DNA from: Linyphia triangularis
Lineage: Eukaryota; Arthropoda; Arachnida; Araneae; Linyphiidae
DNA: 64,000 nt
Assembly (NCBI GenBank): GCA_963978545.1
Contig: OZ021722.1
Span: 3,352,001-3,416,000 of the forward strand
Direction: 5' to 3'
The translations under genes and the position numbers were made by a program. The notes under the pieces were generated by a model that made no database searches, was not told the DNA's origin, and saw only the letters and a list, made by a program, of their open reading frames with translations. This document shows, one piece after another, positions 1 through 13,400 of this stretch. The stretch's first letter is position 1. Each line of letters opens with the position of its first letter.

Positions 1-670
1 CTTTATTTCAAATCTGCCCAAAAAAGGACCCTTAATTCAGTTTATAGCCCAAAATGTAGGTAAAATTCAGAAATTTTCAGTGTTTGAAATGCAGTCCTTT
101 TTTGGGATCAACTTTCGACCCCCTTAATATTTAGTGGTTGTTAAGATTTTCGTTTTTAAGAATCTCCTATTAATGAACTTCAATGTGGCCAAGTTACAAC
201 ATTGTGCTCCCAAAACTCTCTGTGTAAAAATTATGTATGTGTACCACTGAAAAAAACAACTTTGCAAATTTTGACCCCCTTAATATTTTGTGGTTGTTAA
301 GATTTTCGTTTTTAAGAATCTCCTATAGAAGACCTTAAATGTGGCCAAGTCACAATACTGTGCTCAAAATACACTACGAGTAAAAATTCAAAAACTCCAA
401 AATACAATCAATGTATTTTCAAAGGGAAATTTTGAACTTTGAAAATAATGGCTCAAATGCTACCAAATTTTTTTTGGGGACCTGAAATATGTTTTATATT
501 CATATTCTGTCCAAATGTGACTGAAAAAATAATTTTTTGAATTTTCAAATTTTTCGAAATTTTTCAAAGGGGTTAGCCTTAGGAAATTTTATGAAAAAAT
601 CACTTTTCCAAAAAATGGCTCAAAATGCTTCCAGATTTTGGTTTTAAAATAGAAATATGATTTACAGTCA
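1..670 (+). repeat. Satellite A reference monomer (670 bp)
   Basis: This is the unit I use for numbering. It can be split into a left part (1-116) homologous to satellite B, two diverged copies of a ~115-bp segment (117-~231 and 273-~387), a middle part with the TTTTTTTTGGGGACCTG run (469-485), an A/T-tract segment (530-615) that is expanded elsewhere into a minisatellite, and a right end (about 619-670) again homologous to satellite B. No start-to-stop frame of useful length exists. Length 670 is close to four nucleosome repeats, but that fit is inference. Confidence 0.95.
117..387 (+). repeat. Internal direct duplication inside satellite A, 156-bp offset
   Basis: The segment from GACCCCCTTAATATT at 117 recurs at 273 with the same order of landmarks: GTGGTTGTTAAGATTTTCG, TTTTTAAGAATCTCCTAT, then AATGTGGCCAAGT, ACAATACTGTGCTC or its counterpart ACAACATTGTGCTC. 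The first ~55 bp are almost identical and the remainder is clearly diverged. The duplication is present in every A monomer in the window, so it predates amplification of the 670-bp unit. It suggests the 670-bp monomer arose from shorter units of about 156 bp. Confidence 0.9.
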
Positions 671-3600
671 CTTTATTTCAAATCTGCCCAAAAAAGGACC
701 CTTAATTCAGTTTATAGCCCAAAATGTAGGTAAAATTCAGAAATTTTCAGTGTTTGAAATGCAGTCCTTTTTTGGGATCAACTTTCGACCCCCTTAATAT
801 TTAGTGGTTGTTAAGATTTTCGTTTTTAAGAATCTCCTATTAATGAACTTCAATGTGGCCAAGTTACAACATTGTGCTCCCAAAACTCTCTGTGTAAAAA
901 TTATGTATGTGTACCACTGAAAAAAACAACTTTGCAAATTTTGACCCCCTTAATATTTTGTGGTTGTTAAGATTTTCGTTTTTAAGAATCTCCTATAGAA
1001 GACCTTAAATGTGGCCAAGTCACAATACTGTGCTCAAAATACACTACGAGTAAAAATTCAAAAACTCCAAAATACAATCAATGTATTTTCAAAGGGAAAT
1101 TTTGAACTTTGAAAATAATGGCTCAAATGCTACCAAATTTTTTTTGGGGACCTGAAATATGTTTTATATTCATATTCTGTCCAAATGTGACTGAAAAAAT
1201 AATTTTTTGAATTTTCAAATTTTTCGAAATTTTTCAAAGGGGTTAGCCTTAGGAAATTTTATGAAAAAATCACTTTTCCAAAAAATGGCTCAAAATGCTT
1301 CCAGATTTTGGTTTTAAAATAGAAATATGATTTACAGTCACTTTATTTCAAATCTGCCCAAAAAAGGACCCTTAATTCAGTTTATAGCCCAAAATGTAGG
1401 TAAAATTCAGAAATTTTCAGTGTTTGAAATGCAGTCCTTTTTTGGGATCAACTTTCGACCCCCTTAATATTTAGTGGTTGTTAAGATTTTCGTTTTTAAG
1501 AATCTCCTATTAATGAACTTCAATGTGGCCAAGTTACAACATTGTGCTCCCAAAACTCTCTGTGTAAAAATTATGTATGTGTACCACTGAAAAAAACAAC
1601 TTTGCAAATTTTGACCCCCTTAATATTTTGTGGTTGTTAAGATTTTCGTTTTTAAGAATCTCCTATAGAAGACCTTAAATGTGGCCAAGTCACAATACTG
1701 TGCTCAAAATACACTACGAGTAAAAATTCAAAAACTCCAAAATACAATCAATGTATTTTCAAAGGGAAATTTTGAACTTTGAAAATAATGGCTCAAATGC
1801 TACCAAATTTTTTTTGGGGACCTGAAATATGTTTTATATTCATATTCTGTCCAAATGTGACTGAAAAAATAATTTTTTGAATTTTCAAATTTTTCGAAAT
1901 TTTTCAAAGGGGTTAGCCTTAGGAAATTTTATGAAAAAATCACTTTTCCAAAAAATGGCTCAAAATGCTTCCAGATTTTGGTTTTAAAATAGAAATATGA
2001 TTTACAGTCACTTTATTTTAAATCTGCCCAAAAAAGGACCCTTAATTCAGTTTATAGCCCAAAATGTAGGTAAAATTCAGAAATTTTCAGTGTTTGAAAT
2101 GCAGTCCTTTTTTGGGATCAACTTTCGACCCCCTTAATATTTAGTGGTTGTTAAGATTTTCGTTTTTAAGAATCTCCTATTAATGAACTTCAATGTGGCC
2201 AAGTTACAACATTGTGCTCCCAAAACTCTCTGTGTAAAAATTATGTATGTGTACCACTGAAAAAAACAACTTTGCAAATTTTGACCCCCTTAATATTTTG
2301 TGGTTGTTAAGATTTTCGTTTTTAAGAATCTCCTATAGAAGACCTTAAATGTGGCCAAGTCACAATACTGTGCTCAAAATACACTACGAGTAAAAATTCA
2401 AAAACTCCAAAATACAATCAATGTATTTTCAAAGGGAAATTTTGAACTTTGAAAATAATGGCTCAAATGCTACCAAATTTTTTTTGGGGACCTGAAATAT
2501 GTTTTATATTCATATTCTGTCCAAATGTGACTGAAAAAATAATTTTTTGAATTTTCAAATTTTTCGAAATTTTTCAAAGGGGTTAGCCTTAGGAAATTTT
2601 ATGAAAAAATCACTTTTCCAAAAAATGGCTCAAAATGCTTCCAGATTTTGGTTTTAAAATAGAAATATGATTTACAGTCACTTTATTTCAAATCTGCCCA
2701 AAAAAGGACCCTTAATTCAGTTTATAGCCCAAAATGTAGGTAAAATTCAGAAATTTTCAGTGTTTGAAATGCAGTCCTTTTTTGGGATCAACTTTCGACC
2801 CCCTTAATATTTAGTGGTTGTTAAGATTTTCGTTTTTAAGAATCTCCTATTAATGAACTTCAATGTGGCCAAGTTACAACATTGTGCTCCCAAAACTCTC
2901 TGTGTAAAAATTATGTATGTGTACCACTGAAAAAAACAACTTTGCAAATTTTGACCCCCTTAATATTTTGTGGTTGTTAAGATTTTCGTTTTTAAGAATC
3001 TCCTATAGAAGACCTTAAATGTGGCCAAGTCACAATACTGTGCTCAAAATACACTACGAGTAAAAATTCAAAAACTCCAAAATACAATCAATGTATTTTC
3101 AAAGGGAAATTTTGAACTTTGAAAATAATGGCTCAAATGCTACCAAATTTTTTTTGGGGACCTGAAATATGTTTTATATTCATATTCTGTCCAAATGTGA
3201 CTGAAAAAATAATTTTTTGAATTTTCAAATTTTTCGAAATTTTTCAAAGGGGTTAGCCTTAGGAAATTTTATGAAAAAATCACTTTTCCAAAAAATGGCT
3301 CAAAATGCTTCCAGATTTTGGTTTTAAAATAGAAATATGATTTACAGTCACTTTATTTCAAATCTGCCCAAAAAAGGACCCTTAATTCAGTTTATAGCCC
3401 AAAATGTAGGTAAAATTCAGAAATTTTCAGTGTTTGAAATGCAGTCCTTTTTTGGGATCAACTTTCGACCCCCTTAATATTTAGTGGTTGTTAAGATTTT
3501 CGTTTTTAAGAATCTCCTATTAATGAACTTCAATGTGGCCAAGTTACAACATTGTGCTCCCAAAACTCTCTGTGTAAAAATTATGTATGTGTACCACTGA

Positions 3601-6600
3601 AAAAAACAACTTTGCAAATTTTGACCCCCTTAATATTTTGTGGTTGTTAAGATTTTCGTTTTTAAGAATCTCCTATAGAAGACCTTAAATGTGGCCAAGT
3701 CACAATACTGTGCTCAAAATACACTACGAGTAAAAATTCAAAAACTCCAAAATACAATCAATGTATTTTCAAAGGGAAATTTTGAACTTTGAAAATAATG
3801 GCTCAAATGCTACCAAATTTTTTTTGGGGACCTGAAATATGTTTTATATTCATATTCTGTCCAAATGTGACTGAAAAAATAATTTTTTGAATTTTCAAAT
3901 TTTTCGAAATTTTTCAAAGGGGTTAGCCTTAGGAAATTTTATGAAAAAATCACTTTTCCAAAAAATGGCTCAAAATGCTTCCAGATTTTGGTTTTAAAAT
4001 AGAAATATGATTTACAGTCACTTTATTTCAAATCTGCCCAAAAAAGGACCCTTAATTCAGTTTATAGCCCAAAATGTAGGTAAAATTCAGAAATTTTCAG
4101 TGTTTGAAATGCAGTCCTTTTTTGGGATCAACTTTCGACCCCCTTAATATTTAGTGGTTGTTAAGATTTTCGTTTTTAAGAATCTCCTATTAATGAACTT
4201 CAATGTGGCCAAGTTACAACATTGTGCTCCCAAAACTCTCTGTGTAAAAATTATGTATGTGTACCACTGAAAAAAACAACTTTGCAAATTTTGACCCCCT
4301 TAATATTTTGTGGTTGTTAAGATTTTCGTTTTTAAGAATCTCCTATAGAAGACCTTAAATGTGGCCAAGTCACAATACTGTGCTCAAAATACACTACGAG
4401 TAAAAATTCAAAAACTCCAAAATACAATCAATGTATTTTCAAAGGGAAATTTTGAACTTTGAAAATAATGGCTCAAATGCTACCAAATTTTTTTTGGGGA
4501 CCTGAAATATGTTTTATATTCATATTCTGTCCAAATGTGACTGAAAAAATAATTTTTTGAATTTTCAAATTTTTCGAAATTTTTCAAAGGGGTTAGCCTT
4601 AGGAAATTTTATGAAAAAATCACTTTTCCAAAAAATGGCTCAAAATGCTTCCAGATTTTGGTTTTAAAATAGAAATATGATTTACAGTCACTTTATTTCA
4701 AATCTGCCCAAAAAAGGACCCTTAATTCAGTTTATAGCCCAAAATGTAGGTAAAATTCAGAAATTTTCAGTGTTTGAAATGCAGTCCTTTTTTGGGATCA
4801 ACTTTCGACCCCCTTAATATTTAGTGGTTGTTAAGATTTTCGTTTTTAAGAATCTCCTATTAATGAACTTCAATGTGGCCAAGTTACAACATTGTGCTCC
4901 CAAAACTCTCTGTGTAAAAATTATGTATGTGTACCACTGAAAAAAACAACTTTGCAAATTTTGACCCCCTTAATATTTTGTGGTTGTTAAGATTTTCGTT
5001 TTTAAGAATCTCCTATAGAAGACCTTAAATGTGGCCAAGTCACAATACTGTGCTCAAAATACACTACGAGTAAAAATTCAAAAACTCCAAAATACAATCA
5101 ATGTATTTTCAAAGGGAAATTTTGAACTTTGAAAATAATGGCTCAAATGCTACCAAATTTTTTTTGGGGACCTGAAATATGTTTTATATTCATATTCTGT
5201 CCAAATGTGACTGAAAAAATAATTTTTTGAATTTTCAAATTTTTCGAAATTTTTCAAAGGGGTTAGCCTTAGGAAATTTTATGAAAAAATCACTTTTCCA
5301 AAAAATGGCTCAAAATGCTTCCAGATTTTGGTTTTAAAATAGAAATATGATTTACAGTCACTTTATTTTAAATCTGCCCAAAAAAGGACCCTTAATTCAG
5401 TTTATAGCCCAAAATGTAGGTAAAATTCAGAAATTTTCAGTGTTTGAAATGCAGTCCTTTTTTGGGATCAACTTTCGACCCCCTTAATATTTAGTGGTTG
5501 TTAAGATTTTCGTTTTTAAGAATCTCCTATTAATGAACTTCAATGTGGCCAAGTTACAACATTGTGCTCCCAAAACTCTCTGTGTAAAAATTATGTATGT
5601 GTACCACTGAAAAAAACAACTTTGCAAATTTTGACCCCCTTAATATTTTGTGGTTGTTAAGATTTTCGTTTTTAAGAATCTCCTATAGAAGACCTTAAAT
5701 GTGGCCAAGTCACAATACTGTGCTCAAAATACACTACGAGTAAAAATTCAAAAACTCCAAAATACAATCAATGTATTTTCAAAGGGAAATTTTGAACTTT
5801 GAAAATAATGGCTCAAATGCTACCAAATTTTTTTTGGGGACCTGAAATATGTTTTATATTCATATTCTGTCCAAATGTGACTGAAAAAATAATTTTTTGA
5901 ATTTTCAAATTTTTCGAAATTTTTCAAAGGGGTTAGCCTTAGGAAATTTTATGAAAAAATCACTTTTCCAAAAAATGGCTCAAAATGCTTCCAGATTTTG
6001 GTTTTAAAATAGAAATATGATTTACAGTCACTTTATTTCAAATCTGCCCAAAAAAGGACCCTTAATTCAGTTTATAGCCCAAAATGTAGGTAAAATTCAG
6101 AAATTTTCAGTGTTTGAAATGCAGTCCTTTTTTGGGATCAACTTTCGACCCCCTTAATATTTAGTGGTTGTTAAGATTTTCGTTTTTAAGAATCTCCTAT
6201 TAATGAACTTCAATGTGGCCAAGTTACAACATTGTGCTCCCAAAACTCTCTGTGTAAAAATTATGTATGTGTACCACTGAAAAAAACAACTTTGCAAATT
6301 TTGACCCCCTTAATATTTTGTGGTTGTTAAGATTTTCGTTTTTAAGAATCTCCTATAGAAGACCTTAAATGTGGCCAAGTCACAATACTGTGCTCAAAAT
6401 ACACTACGAGTAAAAATTCAAAAACTCCAAAATACAATCAATGTATTTTCAAAGGGAAATTTTGAACTTTGAAAATAATGGCTCAAATGCTACCAAATTT
6501 TTTTTGGGGACCTGAAATATGTTTTATATTCATATTCTGTCCAAATGTGACTGAAAAAATAATTTTTTGAATTTTCAAATTTTTCGAAATTTTTCAAAGG

Positions 6601-9600
6601 GGTTAGCCTTAGGAAATTTTATGAAAAAATCACTTTTCCAAAAAATGGCTCAAAATGCTTCCAGATTTTGGTTTTAAAATAGAAATATGATTTACAGTCA
6701 CTTTATTTCAAATCTGCCCAAAAAAGGACCCTTAATTCAGTTTATAGCCCAAAATGTAGGTAAAATTCAGAAATTTTCAGTGTTTGAAATGCAGTCCTTT
6801 TTTGGGATCAACTTTCGACCCCCTTAATATTTAGTGGTTGTTAAGATTTTCGTTTTTAAGAATCTCCTATTAATGAACTTCAATGTGGCCAAGTTACAAC
6901 ATTGTGCTCCCAAAACTCTCTGTGTAAAAATTATGTATGTGTACCACTGAAAAAAACAACTTTGCAAATTTTGACCCCCTTAATATTTTGTGGTTGTTAA
7001 GATTTTCGTTTTTAAGAATCTCCTATAGAAGACCTTAAATGTGGCCAAGTCACAATACTGTGCTCAAAATACACTACGAGTAAAAATTCAAAAACTCCAA
7101 AATACAATCAATGTATTTTCAAAGGGAAATTTTGAACTTTGAAAATAATGGCTCAAATGCTACCAAATTTTTTTTGGGGACCTGAAATATGTTTTATATT
7201 CATATTCTGTCCAAATGTGACTGAAAAAATAATTTTTTGAATTTTCAAATTTTTCGAAATTTTTCAAAGGGGTTAGCCTTAGGAAATTTTATGAAAAAAT
7301 CACTTTTCCAAAAAATGGCTCAAAATGCTTCCAGATTTTGGTTTTAAAATAGAAATATGATTTACAGTCACTTTATTTCAAATCTGCCCAAAAAAGGACC
7401 CTTAATTCAGTTTATAGCCCAAAATGTAGGTAAAATTCAGAAATTTTCAGTGTTTGAAATGCAGTCCTTTTTTGGGATCAACTTTCGACCCCCTTAATAT
7501 TTAGTGGTTGTTAAGATTTTCGTTTTTAAGAATCTCCTATTAATGAACTTCAATGTGGCCAAGTTACAACATTGTGCTCCCAAAACTCTCTGTGTAAAAA
7601 TTATGTATGTGTACCACTGAAAAAAACAACTTTGCAAATTTTGACCCCCTTAATATTTTGTGGTTGTTAAGATTTTCGTTTTTAAGAATCTCCTATAGAA
7701 GACCTTAAATGTGGCCAAGTCACAATACTGTGCTCAAAATACACTACGAGTAAAAATTCAAAAACTCCAAAATACAATCAATGTATTTTCAAAGGGAAAT
7801 TTTGAACTTTGAAAATAATGGCTCAAATGCTACCAAATTTTTTTTGGGGACCTGAAATATGTTTTATATTCATATTCTGTCCAAATGTGACTGAAAAAAT
7901 AATTTTTTGAATTTTCAAATTTTTCGAAATTTTTCAAAGGGGTTAGCCTTAGGAAATTTTATGAAAAAATCACTTTTCCAAAAAATGGCTCAAAATGCTT
8001 CCAGATTTTGGTTTTAAAATAGAAATATGATTTACAGTCACTTTATTTTAAATCTGCCCAAAAAAGGACCCTTAATTCAGTTTATAGCCCAAAATGTAGG
8101 TAAAATTCAGAAATTTTCAGTGTTTGAAATGCAGTCCTTTTTTGGGATCAACTTTCGACCCCCTTAATATTTAGTGGTTGTTAAGATTTTCGTTTTTAAG
8201 AATCTCCTATTAATGAACTTCAATGTGGCCAAGTTACAACATTGTGCTCCCAAAACTCTCTGTGTAAAAATTATGTATGTGTACCACTGAAAAAAACAAC
8301 TTTGCAAATTTTGACCCCCTTAATATTTTGTGGTTGTTAAGATTTTCGTTTTTAAGAATCTCCTATAGAAGACCTTAAATGTGGCCAAGTCACAATACTG
8401 TGCTCAAAATACACTACGAGTAAAAATTCAAAAACTCCAAAATACAATCAATGTATTTTCAAAGGGAAATTTTGAACTTTGAAAATAATGGCTCAAATGC
8501 TACCAAATTTTTTTTGGGGACCTGAAATATGTTTTATATTCATATTCTGTCCAAATGTGACTGAAAAAATAATTTTTTGAATTTTCAAATTTTTCGAAAT
8601 TTTTCAAAGGGGTTAGCCTTAGGAAATTTTATGAAAAAATCACTTTTCCAAAAAATGGCTCAAAATGCTTCCAGATTTTGGTTTTAAAATAGAAATATGA
8701 TTTACAGTCACTTTATTTCAAATCTGCCCAAAAAAGGACCCTTAATTCAGTTTATAGCCCAAAATGTAGGTAAAATTCAGAAATTTTCAGTGTTTGAAAT
8801 GCAGTCCTTTTTTGGGATCAACTTTCGACCCCCTTAATATTTAGTGGTTGTTAAGATTTTCGTTTTTAAGAATCTCCTATTAATGAACTTCAATGTGGCC
8901 AAGTTACAACATTGTGCTCCCAAAACTCTCTGTGTAAAAATTATGTATGTGTACCACTGAAAAAAACAACTTTGCAAATTTTGACCCCCTTAATATTTTG
9001 TGGTTGTTAAGATTTTCGTTTTTAAGAATCTCCTATAGAAGACCTTAAATGTGGCCAAGTCACAATACTGTGCTCAAAATACACTACGAGTAAAAATTCA
9101 AAAACTCCAAAATACAATCAATGTATTTTCAAAGGGAAATTTTGAACTTTGAAAATAATGGCTCAAATGCTACCAAATTTTTTTTGGGGACCTGAAATAT
9201 GTTTTATATTCATATTCTGTCCAAATGTGACTGAAAAAATAATTTTTTGAATTTTCAAATTTTTCGAAATTTTTCAAAGGGGTTAGCCTTAGGAAATTTT
9301 ATGAAAAAATCACTTTTCCAAAAAATGGCTCAAAATGCTTCCAGATTTTGGTTTTAAAATAGAAATATGATTTACAGTCACTTTATTTCAAATCTGCCCA
9401 AAAAAGGACCCTTAATTCAGTTTATAGCCCAAAATGTAGGTAAAATTCAGAAATTTTCAGTGTTTGAAATGCAGTCCTTTTTTGGGATCAACTTTCGACC
9501 CCCTTAATATTTAGTGGTTGTTAAGATTTTCGTTTTTAAGAATCTCCTATTAATGAACTTCAATGTGGCCAAGTTACAACATTGTGCTCCCAAAACTCTC

Positions 9601-10050
9601 TGTGTAAAAATTATGTATGTGTACCACTGAAAAAAACAACTTTGCAAATTTTGACCCCCTTAATATTTTGTGGTTGTTAAGATTTTCGTTTTTAAGAATC
9701 TCCTATAGAAGACCTTAAATGTGGCCAAGTCACAATACTGTGCTCAAAATACACTACGAGTAAAAATTCAAAAACTCCAAAATACAATCAATGTATTTTC
9801 AAAGGGAAATTTTGAACTTTGAAAATAATGGCTCAAATGCTACCAAATTTTTTTTGGGGACCTGAAATATGTTTTATATTCATATTCTGTCCAAATGTGA
9901 CTGAAAAAATAATTTTTTGAATTTTCAAATTTTTCGAAATTTTTCAAAGGGGTTAGCCTTAGGAAATTTTATGAAAAAATCACTTTTCCAAAAAATGGCT
10001 CAAAATGCTTCCAGATTTTGGTTTTAAAATAGAAATATGATTTACAGTCA

Positions 10051-10720
10051 CTTTATTTCAAATCTGCCCAAAAAAGGACCCTTAATTCAGTTTATAGCCC
10101 AAAATGTAGGTAAAATTCAGAAATTTTCAGTGTTTGAAATGCAGTCCTTTTTTGGGATCAACTTTCGACCCCCTTAATATTTAGTGGTTGTTAAGATTTT
10201 CGTTTTTAAGAATCTCCTATTAATGAACTTCAATGTGGCCAAGTTACAACATTGTGCTCCCAAAACTCTCTGTGTAAAAATTATGTATGTGTACCACTGA
10301 AAAAAACAACTTTGCAAATTTTGACCCCCTTAATATTTTGTGGTTGTTAAGATTTTCGTTTTTAAGAATCTCCTATAGAAGACCTAAAATGTGGCCAAGT
10401 CACAATACTGTGCTCAAAATACACTACGAATAAAAATTCAAAAACTCCAAAATACAATCAATGTATTTTCAAAGGGAAATTTTGAACTTTGAAAATAATG
10501 GCTCAAATGCTACCAAATTTTTTTTGGGGACCTGAAATATGTTTTATATTCATATTCTGTCCAAATGTGACTGAAAAAATAATTTTTTGAATTTTCAAAT
10601 TTTTCGAAATTTTTCAAAGGGGTTAGCCTTAGGAAATTTTATGAAAAAATCACTTTTCCAAAAAATGGCTCAAAATGCTTCCAGATTTTGGTTTTAAAAT
10701 AGAAATATGATTTACAGTCA
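10051..10720 (+). repeat. Satellite A variant monomer marking the left edge of giant repeat copy I
   Basis: This monomer carries GACCTAAAAT at 10381 (T336A) and CTACGAATAA ending at about 10432 (G380A), unlike all copies before it. The same pair recurs in the monomer at 25238, 15,187 bp downstream, and is the first shared marker of the two giant repeat copies. The first half of the 25238 monomer has other changes absent here, so the breakpoint lies inside this monomer, between about 10161 and 10381. Confidence 0.85.
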
Positions 10721-12730
10721 CTTTATTTCAAATCTGCCCAAAAAAGGACCCTTAATTCAGTTTATAGCCCAAAATGTAGGTAAAATTCAGAAATTTTCAG
10801 TATTTGAAATGCAGTCCTTTTTTGGGATCAACTTTCGACCCCCTTAATATTTAGTGGTTGTTAAGATTTTCGTTTTTAAGAATCTCCTATTAATGAACTT
10901 CAATGTGGCCAAGTTACAACATTGTGCTCCCAAAACTCTCTGTGTAAAAATTATGTATGTGTACCACTGAAAAAAACAACTTTGCAAATTTTGACCCCCT
11001 TAATATTTTGTGGTTGTTAAGATTTTCGTTTTTAAGAATCTCCTATAGAAGACCTTAAATGTGGCCAAGTCACAATACTGTGCTCAAAATACACTACGAG
11101 TAAAAATTCAAAAACTCCAAAATACAATCAATGTATTTTCAAAGGGAAATTTTGAACTTTGAAAATAATGGCTCAAATGCTACCAAATTTTTTTTGGGGA
11201 CCTGAAATATGTTTTATATTCATATTCTGTCCAAATGTGACTGAAAAAATAATTTTTTGAATTTTCAAATTTTTCGAAATTTTTCAAAGGGGTTAGCCTT
11301 AGGAAATTTTATGAAAAAATCACTTTTCCAAAAAATGGCTCAAAATGCTTCCAGATTTTGGTTTTAAAATAGAAATATGATTTACAGTCACTTTATTTCA
11401 AATCTGCCCAAAAAAGGACCCTTAATTCAGTTTATAGCCCAAAATGTAGGTAAAATTCAGAAATTTTCAGTGTTTGAAATGCAGTCCTTTTTTGGGATCA
11501 ACTTTCGACCCCCTTAATATTTAGTGGTTGTTAAGATTTTCGTTTTTAAGAATCTCCTATTAATGAACTTCAATGTGGCCAAGTTACAACATTGTGCTCC
11601 CAAAACTCTCTGTGTAAAAATTATGTATGTGTACCACTGAAAAAAACAACTTTGCAAATTTTGACCCCCTTAATATTTTGTGGTTGTTAAGATTTTCGTT
11701 TTTAAGAATCTCCTATAGAAGACCTTAAATGTGGCCAAGTCACAATACTGTGCTCAAAATACACTACGAGTAAAAATTCAAAAACTCCAAAATACAATCA
11801 ATGTATTTTCAAAGGGAAATTTTGAACTTTGAAAATAATGGCTCAAATGCTACCAAATTTTTTTTGGGGACCTGAAATATGTTTTATATTCATATTCTGT
11901 CCAAATGTGACTGAAAAAATAATTTTTTGAATTTTCAAATTTTTCGAAATTTTTCAAAGGGGTTAGCCTTAGGAAATTTTATGAAAAAATCACTTTTCCA
12001 AAAAATGGCTCAAAATGCTTCCAGATTTTGGTTTTAAAATAGAAATATGATTTACAGTCACTTTATTTCAAATCTGCCCAAAAAAGGACCCTTAATTCAG
12101 TTTATAGCCCAAAATGTAGGTAAAATTCAGAAATTTTCAGTGTTTGAAATGCAGTCCTTTTTTGGGATCAACTTTCAACCCCCTTAATATTTAGTGGTTG
12201 TTAAGATTTTCGTTTTTAAGAATCTCCTATTAATGAACTTCAATGTGGCCAAGTTACAACATTGTGCTCCCAAAACTCTCTGTGTAAAAATTATGTATGT
12301 GTACCACTGAAAAAAACAACTTTGCAAATTTTGACCCCCTTAATATTTTGTGGTTGTTAAGATTTTCGTTTTTAAGAATCTCCTATAGAAGACCTTAAAT
12401 GTGGCCAAGTCACAATACTGTGCTCAAAATACACTACGAGTAAAAATTCAAAAACTCCAAAATACAATCAATGTATTTTCAAAGGGAAATTTTGAACTTT
12501 GAAAATAATGGCTCAAATGCTACCAAATTTTTTTTGGGGACCTGAAATATGTTTTATATTCATATTCTGTCCAAATGTGACTGAAAAAATAATTTTTTGA
12601 ATTTTCAAATTTTTCGAAATTTTTCAAAGGGGTTAGCCTTAGGAAATTTTATGAAAAAATCACTTTTCCAAAAAATGGCTCAAAATGCTTCCAGATTTTG
12701 GTTTTAAAATAGAAATATGATTTACAGTCA

Positions 12731-13400
12731 CTTTATTTCAAATCTGCCCAAAAAAGGACCCTTAATTCAGTTTATAGCCCAAAATGTAGGTAAAATTCAG
12801 AAATTTTCAGTGTTTGAAATGCAGTCCTTTTTTGGGATCAACTTTCGACCCCCTTAATATTTAGTGGTTGTTAAGATTTTCGTTTTTAAGAATCTCCTAT
12901 TAATGAACTTCAATGTGGCCAAGTTACAACATTGTGCTCCCAAAACTCTCTGTGTAAAAATTATGTATGTGTACCACTGAAAAAAACAACTTTGCAAATT
13001 TTGACCCCCTTAATATTTTGTGGTTGTTAAGATTTTCGTTTTTAAGAATCTCCTATAGAAGACCTTAAATGTGGCCAAGTCACAATACTGTGCTCAAAAT
13101 ACACTACGAGTAAAAATTCAAAAACTCCAAAATACAATCAATGTATTTTCAAAGGGAAATTTTGAACTTTGAAAATAATGGCTCAAATGCTACCAAATTT
13201 TTTTTGGGGGCCTGAAATATGTTTTATTTTCATATTCTGTCCAAATGTGACTGAAAAAATAATTTTTTGAATTTTCAAATTTTTCGAAATTTTTCAAAGG
13301 GGTTAGCTTTAGGAAATTTTATGAAAAAATCACTTTTCCAAAAAATGGCTCAAAATGCTTCCAGATTTTGGTTTTAAAATAGAAATATGATTTACAGTCA
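12731..13400 (+). repeat. Satellite A variant monomer preceding an enlarged monomer
   Basis: It has A480G (run of five G before CCTGAAATAT), A498T (GTTTTATTTT) and C578T (GGTTAGCTTT). The same three-change haplotype is seen in the monomers at 27918 and 29589. Each of the three lies directly upstream of an enlarged monomer of the first kind. The pair therefore travels as a two-monomer module of 1,671-1,672 bp. Confidence 0.9.

Larger units (their letters stand above)
1..13400 (+). repeat. Satellite A array, 20 complete 670-bp monomers
   Basis: Head-to-tail monomers start at 1 and every 670 bp to 12731. Each begins CTTTATTTCAAATCTGCCCA and ends GATTTACAGTCA. Hand count of the first monomer gives 201 G+C of 670, about 30%. 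The first fifteen copies differ, as far as I can read, only by C or T at monomer position 9 (T in the copies at 2011, 5361 and 8041). From 10051 on, marked variants appear: T336A and G380A at 10051, G82A at 10721, G117A at 12061, and three changes at 12731. Every frame is broken by frequent stops and no gene is present. Such homogeneity is the usual result of unequal crossing-over and gene conversion in eukaryotic heterochromatin. The window starts exactly on the phase I use, so the array probably continues to the left. Confidence 0.97.

Noticed and set aside
161..176. CENP-B box
   Set aside because: TTCGTTTTTAAGAATC shares only the TTCGTT start with the mammalian CENP-B box and lacks the GGAA and CGGGA parts.
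469..485. Bacterial terminator or promoter signals around poly-T and TATA-like words
   Set aside because: No stem precedes the T run, there is no gene to serve, and the same words occur in every monomer.
541..575. Heat-shock-type GAA/TTC array in the A/T-tract segment
   Set aside because: GAATTTTC and TTTTCGAAATTTTTC give GAA and TTC triplets, but the spacing does not follow the regular 5-bp nGAAn pattern and chance matches are expected in this composition.
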